Positions 8,175 through 15,451 of a stretch of DNA of 48,276 nt are shown one piece after another; position 1 is the first letter of the stretch; the number at the start of each line of letters is the position of its first letter. Origin of the DNA: Candidatus Krumholzibacteriota bacterium (GTDB lineage: Bacteria; Krumholzibacteriota; Krumholzibacteriia; LZORAL124-64-63); NCBI GenBank assembly GCA_024275485.1, contig JAJRZA010000046.1:1-48276 (forward strand), in the 5' to 3' direction. The notes below the pieces were generated by a model. That model was not told the DNA's origin and did no database searches. It was given only the letters and a program-made list of their open reading frames with translations. A program made the position numbers and the translations under genes.

Positions 8175-8650
8175 CGGGAAAAATCCCATGCGGCGGTTTG
8201 ATGGAGCGCGGTGATTTGTGCCTGGTGGAGGTCCTGGGATTTGATTGGCGTCCTGGAGAGGCTTGTGGAATCCTGGGCAAGTTTGGCAAGCTCGGGATAT
8301 CACTTTCCTACCTGAGTGTGGGCAATGGCGCCGCCGACGAAAAGAATATGAGCTTTTGCGTCAAAACCGAAGAATTGGCTGCCCGCCGGGAAGTTATCGA
8401 ACAGATCAAGGACGAATTCGACCCCAGCATGATCAAGGTCAATGCGCCGGTGGTTATTCTCACACTTTATGGGCCCCATTTTTTGGAGCGCCATAACTTG
8501 GCCAGCGAGGTGTTCTCATCCCTGTGCGTGGATGGCATCAATAGCCATACCGTGGTTTCGTCCATCAACAGCATTTCGGTGGTGATTGATGTTCCAGACC
8601 GGGACCGGGCCGTGGCCTGTTTCCGGGAAAGGTTTGAGTGGCCGGATTAA
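8171..8650 (+). CDS. tandem ACT-domain protein
   Basis: A 159-residue protein with two ACT-like halves (about 14-90 and 93-157). The second half contains SSINSISVVIDVPDRDRAV, which closely resembles the regulatory ACT region of aspartokinase. ACT domains usually bind small ligands such as amino acids and change the activity of a partner; no catalytic domain is attached here. It overlaps the kinase gene by four bases and ends the hydrogenase operon, so a regulatory link to the kinase or to the hydrogenase is plausible but unproven. The next gene runs in the opposite direction and its stop is only 8 bases away. Confidence 0.75.
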   Translation: MTGKIPCGGLMERGDLCLVEVLGFDWRPGEACGILGKFGKLGISLSYLSVGNGAADEKNMSFCVKTEELAARREVIEQIKDEFDPSMIKVNAPVVILTLYGPHFLERHNLASEVFSSLCVDGINSHTVVSSINSISVVIDVPDRDRAVACFRERFEWPD

Positions 8651-8657
8651 CAGCCTG

Positions 8658-9056
8658 CTAAACAGGATTGCCGGCCAATATTACCACTACCAAGTCCACC
8701 GAGGCTCTCGAGCAGGCATTTTCCATAACGGACAAATAGGGCCTGATGGAAGCAACCATGTCCGGGTCCGCCGTGTGATATTCAATTTCTCTCACACCGG
8801 CCATGCAAAGAGTCGTCGCCACCCTGTTGCCGAGCTTGTCGACTTCCCACGATTGCAAAAGATGGTCGTAAAAAGGGAGGGGATACTCCCGGTCGATGAG
8901 GCCGTACTCTCCCGACAGGATCATGAACTCCAGGCCATTGGCATCGGCGAGGTTTCCCAACTCGAGAATACGATCACTTTGGTAACGACGCAATGCGGGT
9001 AAGAACCCGCCATCATCGCGCTTGGTTTTAGAACAGTAGGTGCAGATTATTTTCAT
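8658..9056 (-). CDS. DUF6884-like small protein
   Basis: A 132-residue cytoplasmic protein. It begins with MKIICTYCSKTKR and contains LSGEYGLIDREYPLPFYDH (47-65), resembling the 'cysteine/small residue near the N-terminus plus S(A/G)xYGL' layout of DUF6884/YaaA-like proteins, which are thought to bind nucleotides or DNA bases; the role of this one is unknown. It lies 21 bases after the epimerase gene on the same strand, so it probably closes that transcription unit. It is convergent with the hydrogenase operon and no clear terminator lies between the two stops. Confidence 0.6.
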   Translation of the reverse strand: MKIICTYCSKTKRDDGGFLPALRRYQSDRILELGNLADANGLEFMILSGEYGLIDREYPLPFYDHLLQSWEVDKLGNRVATTLCMAGVREIEYHTADPDMVASIRPYLSVMENACSRASVDLVVVILAGNPV

Positions 9057-9077
9057 GGTGTTTCGCCCCCCAGCAAA

Positions 9078-10103
9078 TCAACCATTTTTGTTGTGCCAGT
9101 ACTCCAGAAATTTCCCCTCCCGTTCACTCGATAGACCTGCACGCATAGGTTTCTTCTTGCGTTCAGCAGGAACCGTCGCCCACCAGACCAGCGTATCTCT
9201 TATCGTCTCTGAAATGGGGCGGAATGTCAACCCCTGACGAAGAGCTTTGGTCACATCTATGTAGGGATGACCGGCATCTTCTCCATCCAGGGGGACATAA
9301 ACCGGCATATCGCTCCAGGCCGCTATTTCATGATCCTCCATGAATTTTTTGCTCACGTAGGTGAAAGTTGCGTCCGAGCCCGAGACGAGGCGGCAAGCAT
9401 TAAAGATTTCCCCCATGGTCAGCTCTTCAGCCGGGGAAGTGGTGTTGAAGGTGCCGGTGATGTTGCGTTCGGCGCAACGCACGATGAACATGGCCAGGTC
9501 ATTAACATCGATGACCTGGGTGATGATGTCGGGGCTGTCCGGGGTCAGCACTTCGCCGCCTTTGGCAATGCGCACTGGCCAGTAGGTGAAACGGTCGGAT
9601 CGGTCCATGGGGCCGACAATCAGACCTGGCCGGATGGTGGTCGCTCGGCCGCGCATTTCCCGCTCAGCCGCCTGCTCGCAGAGAGCCTTCAAGGGGCCGT
9701 AGGTCAGGCCGGTGATTTTTTCGTCCGTTTCATCTTCCATGATGCCCACCGCTGAAGATTCGTTCAAACCTTTCTGGGTAAAATCGGCAAAGACGGAAAT
9801 GGAAGAGATGAAGATATACTGCCCAATGCTACCGGCCAACAGACGGGCGGAGTCGGTCACGATGCGGGGCACATATCCACTGGTGTCGATGCACACGTCC
9901 CAGCTGCGACCTTTCAACGCCTCGAGATCACCGTCACGATCGCCCACCAGCATTTCGATGTCGGGAAAGAGGCCGGCGTTGGTGCGGCCGCGTGTGAACA
10001 GCGTCAACTCATGGCCCAGGCTGCGGGCATGACGAACAATGGCGGGACCCAGAAAGGCAGTGCCACCGAGGATGAGGATCTTCAACGACGGCGCGGCCCG
10101 CAC
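9078..10103 (-). CDS. NAD-dependent epimerase/dehydratase (extended SDR family)
   Basis: A 341-residue protein. The Rossmann motif GGTAFLG is at 13-19 and the catalytic pair YGPLK at Y135/K139. The length and layout fit extended short-chain dehydrogenases that act on nucleotide sugars or related substrates; the substrate cannot be read from the sequence. The most upstream likely start is a GTG at 10103; a TTG at 10085, giving MKILILGG, would match the usual start of the family. Neither has a good ribosome-binding site. The 5' end lies exactly where the reading frame of the upstream transporter fragment loses its family similarity, so the original upstream region of this gene may have been deleted. 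Confidence 0.85.
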   Translation of the reverse strand: MRAAPSLKILILGGTAFLGPAIVRHARSLGHELTLFTRGRTNAGLFPDIEMLVGDRDGDLEALKGRSWDVCIDTSGYVPRIVTDSARLLAGSIGQYIFISSISVFADFTQKGLNESSAVGIMEDETDEKITGLTYGPLKALCEQAAEREMRGRATTIRPGLIVGPMDRSDRFTYWPVRIAKGGEVLTPDSPDIITQVIDVNDLAMFIVRCAERNITGTFNTTSPAEELTMGEIFNACRLVSGSDATFTYVSKKFMEDHEIAAWSDMPVYVPLDGEDAGHPYIDVTKALRQGLTFRPISETIRDTLVWWATVPAERKKKPMRAGLSSEREGKFLEYWHNKNG

Positions 10104-10725
10104 GGGTTGAACCTGAACCGAGTATCATTCTGCCAAGCCGGATAACCACCAACGCGGCAGCGAGCATGAAGGCCGAAGATACGAGAATCAGATTGGGCCG
10201 TCCCACAATCTCCACAAGGAGCGAGGTGATGGACGAGCCCAGCACCGCACCAAGGCTGCCGCCCACGGCGATGAGCCCAAACAGTCGTTTGCCGCTTTCG
10301 AGACCGAATCCGTCGGCCATGAAGGCCCAGAACATCGACACCGCCCACATGTTGTAAACGCTGACCCAAACATAGAAAACCCGACCAAGAAAGAGCTGCT
10401 TTTCGACGGGAATGACCTTCATGGCAATGAAGAACATCAGCATGTTGGCCATGAAGAAAAAGTAGATGGCAGGGACAAAAGTACGACGGGCCCAGCGGGT
10501 GGCCACGGCTCCAAACACCGGGGCGAGGGCGAGCATGAAGCCCAGGTTGGCAAGATAGAGCCAGGGCAGGTTTCTTACGCCGCCGGCCAGGCCCATTTCT
10601 TCACGCAGGGGGCGCAGGATATAGTAGCCGCAAAGAATCAGAAAAAAAAGCAAACCGGACATGAGGGCCGGCTTCAGTTCTCCTTTTTTTATGGCAAAAA
10701 ATCTTTTGATGGCTTTGGTAGGCAC
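10009..10725 (-). pseudogene. transporter gene remnant (MFS / NTP-transporter-like), N-terminal half only
   Basis: From a GTG at 10725 about 205 residues look like the first six membrane segments of a roughly 420-residue family of MFS-like transporters: GELKPALMSGLLFFLILCGYY, LRPLREEMG, FMADGFGLESGKRLFG and a GGSLGAVLG loop are visible. Near 10107 the similarity stops and the frame runs into the epimerase gene in another frame until a stop at 10009. The second half of the transporter is not found on either strand. This is best explained by a deletion that fused the two genes, although a half-size transporter made on purpose or an assembly error cannot be excluded. Substrate unknown. Confidence 0.6.
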
Positions 10726-10793
10726 GCGGGCAATCCTGACAAGCTATGGGCTGAAAGAAAAAAGCTCTACGCAACAGGCGGGGAAATGATTCA

Positions 10794-11381
10794 CTAATGT
10801 TTTCGAACCTTACGCCATCGGCCCACCAGCATGCGTATAGTGCGCGAAATCATAAACACCACCACCGCCAGGGCAGCCAGGGGCACCAAAATTGCCAAGA
10901 GCGTCAGGGCGGTGGCCCCACCCAGCTCCATGGTGGCAAAAACAGGGTTGGCCAGTCCGCCGGTGGACGCGGTGCTGCCAAGGCGCAAAGCACTGGTCGC
11001 CGCATGAATCAACCCGGTGGTTCCGCCACCGGCTACCATGGCGATGGCCCAGCGTAGCCAGGGTTCCATTTCAACGAGGGTTGAGGCCATCAGCAAAGTA
11101 CCGGCACCAACGGCAACGGGCGCGCTGATGGTATCGAGCAGATGATCCAAGAAAGGGAAAAAGTAGGCTGAAATTTCCACTAACGCCGCAATACCCAGCA
11201 TTACGATGGCCAGGTTCGATCCCAGCCATTCAAAGCCGCCGGCCAAATGGATATGCCCGGTTTTTGCGGCGATACCCACCAGCAGCATGGGCGCAAATAT
11301 CCTGAACCCGACGGCGGCGGCCAGGCTGATGCCAACGGCTCCAGCCAGAAGCATTTCAGGCAGGGCCAGGTTGTCGACCAT
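10794..11381 (-). CDS. DUF4126 family membrane protein
   Basis: A 195-residue integral membrane protein with about five to six hydrophobic segments. GISLAAAVGFRIFAPMLLVGIA near the N-terminus, DTISAPVAVGAGTLLMAS and GGLANPVFATMELGGA are features of the DUF4126 family, whose function is unknown. The start ATG has GAGGT at proper distance. The gene follows the DUF3943 gene with a 3-base gap, so the two are co-transcribed. The genes up- and downstream are also envelope-related. Confidence 0.85.
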   Translation of the reverse strand: MVDNLALPEMLLAGAVGISLAAAVGFRIFAPMLLVGIAAKTGHIHLAGGFEWLGSNLAIVMLGIAALVEISAYFFPFLDHLLDTISAPVAVGAGTLLMASTLVEMEPWLRWAIAMVAGGGTTGLIHAATSALRLGSTASTGGLANPVFATMELGGATALTLLAILVPLAALAVVVFMISRTIRMLVGRWRKVRKH

Positions 11382-11384
11382 AAT

Positions 11385-12797
11385 TTACCTCAAAAGGGAA
11401 GTGGCGAAGAATCTCATCTCGGGACGGCGAACACTGACGTCTTCAAAATCCTTGTAGAGACGTTTGGCGAGCATGAGTTGATACTCTGCACCGATGCTCC
11501 AGTTTTTGTGCAACGGAACAGCAACTCGGGCGGTGGTGATGGAAAAATGGTGCTCGGATCGCGTGCCGTTGACGGTATGGATGAAATACTGTTCATGGTT
11601 GATGGTCAAAAACTGGTGGCCGTTGCTGATGAATTCCGCTTCGAAGATGGCACTGGCACCGGGTCCGTAGTCGTAGTCGCGTCCGCTGAGGTTGGCGTAG
11701 TCGCTGGAAGAGGCGCCCAGGATGATGGCGCTGAGATCCAGGTAGGTTCGCAATTCCAGGCCGCTGCTGGTTTCAAAGCGGGACAGCAGCCCGCCTCCGA
11801 TGCTTTGGGCCCCAAATTCAAACTGGTAGTTGCTGATGTAATCGAAGTGGTGCCAGGCGGCCAGGATATGGGAAGAATTGGTTGTTTCGCTCAGGAAGGT
11901 ACCCGCCAACAAACCGTTGACCTGCAAACCTCCGATGACGCTTTTATCCCCGAAGTTCAACTGCAAATCCAGATCAAAATGATCGTAGGGGATGTTCATG
12001 TCGCCAAAGAACGGATCACCGTAATCAAACTCGAAACGCAAATAGACGCGAGTAGTATCGGCGTCCCACAGTTTGTACTCCCCGGTTTGACGCACGCCCA
12101 TGTCCATCTGGGATCGGTAGTTCAGGGCAAATCGCTCGGAGCTGTTGGCGTGGTAGCGGTTGGCGTCGCCGTCAATAATACGATTCAGTCCGTTGACGGG
12201 GTTGACGACAAAGCCGCCGATTTCCCGCCAGGTGCGCTCGCTGCCGCGGGCCTCGTTGTCCCGAATCATTTCACCGAAACGATGCAGCACTTCACCGAGT
12301 CCCGCGCCGCCGACGCTGGTGGCAATCCAGTCGTTCATGCTGGCGTGATGGGTTTCGCCGAAAAATTCCCAACCGTAACTGCCGGCGAAGGTGAAAGGAA
12401 CCGATTCCCAAAAGGAATACCCGTTGCTGCGGGCCGCGTTGAAATAGAGACTGCCGTGATAGGGATGGGCAAACTGGTTGGTGCCGAAATTGTTGTCATC
12501 CCACTCGAAACCATTGGTCAGGTTTTCTTTCCAGCTGTTGAAGCTGATGCGGAAACCTTCACCGCCACCTTCGCGGATGTAACGGTCATAGGACCATATC
12601 AGGAGGTTGAGGCCGACGACTTCCACAGCCGCACGGACAAAGTTTTTTTCCATGATGAAGGTATCCTGAAGGGCGGATGCCGTGTTCTGTTGCCAGTCGA
12701 TGGGTTCGGCAGCGGCGGCCTTGGGAACCTGGGAATAGGCTGACCCAAGCAAGCCCAGCAAAATAAACACCATGATGATATTTGTCAGTTTTTTCAT
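11385..12797 (-). CDS. DUF3943 domain outer-membrane-associated protein
   Basis: A 470-residue exported protein with signal peptide MKKLTNIIMVFILLGLLGSAYS. The middle holds the DUF3943 signature: NNFGTNQFAHPYHGSLYFNA, the ESVPFTFAGSYGWEFFGE stretch, and SVGGAGLGEVLHRF. The C-terminal half is made of alternating hydrophobic strands ending in a hydrophobic residue pattern, as in outer-membrane barrels. The function of the family is unknown. The start is only 3 bases after the stop of the LA_2272-repeat gene and lacks a ribosome-binding site, so its translation is probably coupled to that gene. Confidence 0.85.
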   Translation of the reverse strand: MKKLTNIIMVFILLGLLGSAYSQVPKAAAAEPIDWQQNTASALQDTFIMEKNFVRAAVEVVGLNLLIWSYDRYIREGGGEGFRISFNSWKENLTNGFEWDDNNFGTNQFAHPYHGSLYFNAARSNGYSFWESVPFTFAGSYGWEFFGETHHASMNDWIATSVGGAGLGEVLHRFGEMIRDNEARGSERTWREIGGFVVNPVNGLNRIIDGDANRYHANSSERFALNYRSQMDMGVRQTGEYKLWDADTTRVYLRFEFDYGDPFFGDMNIPYDHFDLDLQLNFGDKSVIGGLQVNGLLAGTFLSETTNSSHILAAWHHFDYISNYQFEFGAQSIGGGLLSRFETSSGLELRTYLDLSAIILGASSSDYANLSGRDYDYGPGASAIFEAEFISNGHQFLTINHEQYFIHTVNGTRSEHHFSITTARVAVPLHKNWSIGAEYQLMLAKRLYKDFEDVSVRRPEMRFFATSLLR

Positions 12798-12800
12798 AAA

Positions 12801-14003
12801 TCAAAAAAGAGAAATCCCACCGAAGACATGACCTTCGGTTTGGGATCGGGCATGAGTGGTGTATTCGGAGAAGATGGTGCTGAAGCCACCACCTGCGACA
12901 AGGGCGACGGTTTTTCCAAGACCATAGTAGGCGAACAAGCGCATCTGCATGGCAAAATGCGGGTTGTCGTTGATGGCCGGGTCGTCATAATCCTTGGGGA
13001 TGATGTGGAGATAGCCGGCGTCCAGGGTGAGGGCTGCTTTTTCGCCTACGGAAAACTGACGCCCAAAGTGCCAGCCTATGAAACCGGCGTTGACAGCGTA
13101 CGAACTTTGATCCGAATACCCAAGCGAAAGGATGGACGACCATTTGTTGACCACCGTGCGTGCGCCAACGTTGTACAGGGACAGGTTGCTGCCGTAGGCC
13201 AATCCCTGAAGCTTGCTGTCGTCGGTAATATTGACCACACCCACAGGGAGTCCTTCGAAACGATGGGATATGTTGACGACGCCGATCTGCAGCCCGGACA
13301 TTTCTTCGGACATATTTACCAGCCCGATCTGGGCACCTTCCATTTGTCCGGCATAGTTAAGAACGGCGATCTGGGTGCCGAAGGTTTCTTCACCGGCAAA
13401 ATTCATGATGGCGGCAATTTGGACACCACCAAATGCCTTGACGTTGACATTGGCCACGGAGCTGACCTGCAGGTAGCCGCCGTAACCATCATTCAGGTTC
13501 ATCAGGCCGCTGAACTGGGCGCCAACAAAGCCTTTTCTGGTGTAGTTCAACGAACCGGCAAGCTGGGCACCGGCGAAAAAATCCTGATGAAAGTTGGCCA
13601 GGCCGGCAAACTGGATTCCGGTGGCCGGGGCAAGGTGATTCTGAACACCGAAATTGAAGGAAACACCCTCGAAGGAGCCTTCGATCCGGCTGTACAGACC
13701 GGTCAATTGCAGACCAGTAAAATCGCCACCGGTGACCGAGGCCACTGCGCTGGCATCAAATCCGTGAATATGCCCGGATCGGCCAAATAGAAGTGACAAC
13801 CGGACATTGGTGCTGGTCTCGGGGTCGCTGCTGGTGGCTATGGGATGGAATATTTGCAAGCTTGCTGGATGGTGTGGAGGGTGGGCTGCACTGGCCAGAC
13901 CGGGGCAAACCAGCATCATCACAACCACTGATATCCGGATACAAGACTGAACTGAAGTGAAACGAAACCCCAGCCAAGAATGATTTTTTCTTGTCATAAA
14001 CAT
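12801..14003 (-). CDS. LA_2272-type surface repeat protein
   Basis: About 400 residues if it starts at the ATG at 14003 (13997 is the next in-frame ATG; neither has a convincing ribosome-binding site). A hydrophobic signal segment ending in GLASA precedes the mature part. The centre consists of about ten repeats of roughly 20 residues of the form G-hydrophobic-Q-hydrophobic-G/A-hydrophobic-hydrophobic-N, for example GTQIAVLNYAGQ, GAQIGLVNMSEE, GLQIGVVNISHR and GLPVGVVNITDD. This is the LA_2272 surface repeat known from Leptospira and FCB bacteria, probably a beta-structured surface or outer-membrane protein. It heads the minus-strand cluster and is divergent from the next outer-membrane gene. 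Confidence 0.75.
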   Translation of the reverse strand: MFMTRKNHSWLGFRFTSVQSCIRISVVVMMLVCPGLASAAHPPHHPASLQIFHPIATSSDPETSTNVRLSLLFGRSGHIHGFDASAVASVTGGDFTGLQLTGLYSRIEGSFEGVSFNFGVQNHLAPATGIQFAGLANFHQDFFAGAQLAGSLNYTRKGFVGAQFSGLMNLNDGYGGYLQVSSVANVNVKAFGGVQIAAIMNFAGEETFGTQIAVLNYAGQMEGAQIGLVNMSEEMSGLQIGVVNISHRFEGLPVGVVNITDDSKLQGLAYGSNLSLYNVGARTVVNKWSSILSLGYSDQSSYAVNAGFIGWHFGRQFSVGEKAALTLDAGYLHIIPKDYDDPAINDNPHFAMQMRLFAYYGLGKTVALVAGGGFSTIFSEYTTHARSQTEGHVFGGISLF

Positions 14004-14030
14004 GAAGAGAATTCTACTGGAGAATCCCCA

Positions 14031-14059
14031 TTGCTGCCACCTTAACTTTGGGCTAATAT
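14031..14059 (+). promoter_or_regulatory. promoter that predicts a leaderless transcript
   Basis: TTGCTG (14031-14036), a 17-base spacer and TAATAT (14054-14059). The start codon ATG is at 14066, only 6 bases after the -10, which is where transcription should begin. There is no ribosome-binding site between them. Confidence 0.5.
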
Positions 14060-14065
14060 GAGCCA

Positions 14066-14698
14066 ATGCAAAAAATACCAAAATACAATCTGTGGCGATG
14101 GCTGGTTCCCATGGGCCTGGTTGTTGCTGTCCTGTTGCCCGGCCGTCCTGTTCTTGCCGAGGATCACATTCGTGACGGCTGGTTTATCGGTATGGGTTAC
14201 GGGTATGGGCGCGGGGTTATCACGGCTTCCAATGGCCAGGATTTCTCCTACCGCGATGGAGCCACTCCCCAGATTCGCTTTGGGCATTCCGTCAGTGAAC
14301 ATTTTGCGGCCGGTGTGGAGTATGGCGGATGGATGTTTGAAGAAGGCGATGTCGATATCAAGTACCGGTACAGTCTTCAGAGCGTCAATGCGGCTTTGAC
14401 CTGGTATCCTGGTCCGGTTGATGCCAATTGGGGCGGCTTCTATGGTCGAGCCGGGATTGGTTTGGCTTGGGGGCGTGTGGTTGTGGTTACCCTCGAGGAT
14501 CAAGAGCAGGTTCACTCCAAAAATATTACCGAAAGTGGTCTGGGGTTGATTTTTCAGGTAGGATACGAGTTTCGAATTACCCACAACGCGGCCGCCGGCT
14601 TGAGTTTGGGGTATAGTCATTTGGCTATTGATAAGGATTTGTTTGACGAGGCGCGGTATGCGTCTGTGGCTATGACTTTGAATTGGTATTGGAATTAG
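14066..14698 (+). CDS. outer-membrane beta-barrel protein
   Basis: A 210-residue protein with signal peptide ending in PGRPVLA. The mature part alternates polar and aromatic/hydrophobic residues in strands typical of an eight-stranded barrel (for example GWFIGMGYGYGRGV, FYGRAGIGLAWGRVVVV, LGLIFQVGYEFRI) and ends with YASVAMTLNWYWN, a typical aromatic C-terminal strand of outer-membrane proteins. The function is unknown. It is divergent from the LA_2272 repeat gene with a 62-base gap. Its start codon lies at the predicted transcription start and no Shine-Dalgarno sequence is present. Confidence 0.75.
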   Translation: MQKIPKYNLWRWLVPMGLVVAVLLPGRPVLAEDHIRDGWFIGMGYGYGRGVITASNGQDFSYRDGATPQIRFGHSVSEHFAAGVEYGGWMFEEGDVDIKYRYSLQSVNAALTWYPGPVDANWGGFYGRAGIGLAWGRVVVVTLEDQEQVHSKNITESGLGLIFQVGYEFRITHNAAAGLSLGYSHLAIDKDLFDEARYASVAMTLNWYWN

Positions 14699-14715
14699 CC
14701 GGCCCATTTTTTCTC

Positions 14716-14740
14716 TGGGATTATATCCCATAATTTTAAT
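14716..14740 (+). terminator. possible weak terminator after the barrel gene
   Basis: TGGGAT-TAT-ATCCCA (14716-14730) is a perfect short hairpin followed by the AT-rich TAATTTTAAT. The stem is short and the tail is not a pure T run, so strength is doubtful. Confidence 0.35.
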
Positions 14741-14808
14741 ATGATTTATAACCAGTTTAGTTTCAGGTAGTTATTCTCATTGCAAATTCATCTTCATATC
14801 GACATGGG

Positions 14809-14837
14809 TTGAAAAAACATTCTCGGTGTGGTATAGT
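14809..14837 (+). promoter_or_regulatory. strong sigma70-type promoter for the secreted-protease operon
   Basis: TTGAAA (14809-14814), a 17-base spacer and TATAGT (14832-14837), in an AT-rich stretch. Transcription from here gives a leader of about 90 bases before the small exported protein at 14935 and probably reads on into the large secreted protein. Confidence 0.75.
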
Positions 14838-14934
14838 ACTATCTTCATCCGGTGAAAAAGGGGGGGACTTTTCGGTTGAAACTACTTCTATCTTCCCCGT
14901 TTTTTGTCATCACCCGTAACCCCTGAGGTGTGTC

Positions 14935-15441
14935 ATGAACGTCATCGCCCGTATTGCTCTCGTCATTTTCCTTTTCTCCCTCGCCATGCCTGTGATGGCT
15001 GCCGACCCGGAACCCCAATTGCCCACCACCCCTCCCGCCTCCACCGAGAGCCAGCCCACGCCGAGTTCGGGTGTCGATGAAGCCGGGATCCCCGCTGAAC
15101 AATTGGATGCCAACAAGACCCTGGAAGGCCAGAACCCAACCTCACCCATGATGAACGAAATCCGTGTCCTCATGGATGTGAGTCGAGGCGAAGTGGCTGA
15201 ACTGGTCCTGCTAGCGGCCAACACTACTGACCGCGAGGCCAGCCAGGCCATCCAGATGGAAATCTCCACTATCAAACAGCAGGCAGAGCTGGATATCCTG
15301 GCCATCCAGGCCCGGTACGCCCGCTCCGCCGGCAACGCAGAACTGGCCCTGCAGATAGAGGCCTCCATCGCAGCCATAATTTCACCCCCGGCTCCGAGCG
15401 CCCCGGCCGAGACACGTCCGGCTCCCACCAACCAGAGATAG
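14935..15441 (+). CDS. small exported alanine/proline-rich protein
   Basis: A 168-residue protein of no recognised family. Signal peptide MNVIARIALVIFLFSLAMPVMA, then a proline/threonine/serine-rich linker (about 24-65), then a helical region of about 90 residues rich in Ala, Glu and Gln (ASQAIQMEISTIKQQAELDILA) that may form a coiled coil, and a Pro/Ala tail. TGAGGTG lies upstream of the ATG. The next gene, a 1456-residue secreted protein, begins 10 bases after the stop, so they form one operon and the small protein may serve as a partner, chaperone or regulator of the large one; that is inference. Confidence 0.75.
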   Translation: MNVIARIALVIFLFSLAMPVMAADPEPQLPTTPPASTESQPTPSSGVDEAGIPAEQLDANKTLEGQNPTSPMMNEIRVLMDVSRGEVAELVLLAANTTDREASQAIQMEISTIKQQAELDILAIQARYARSAGNAELALQIEASIAAIISPPAPSAPAETRPAPTNQR

Positions 15442-15451
15442 GAGGTCAGCC

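Noticed and set aside
11247-12743. A 498-codon open frame on the plus strand opposite the DUF3943 gene
   Set aside because: It is the antisense shadow of a well-recognised gene; its sequence has no signal peptide or known motif and arises from codon bias.
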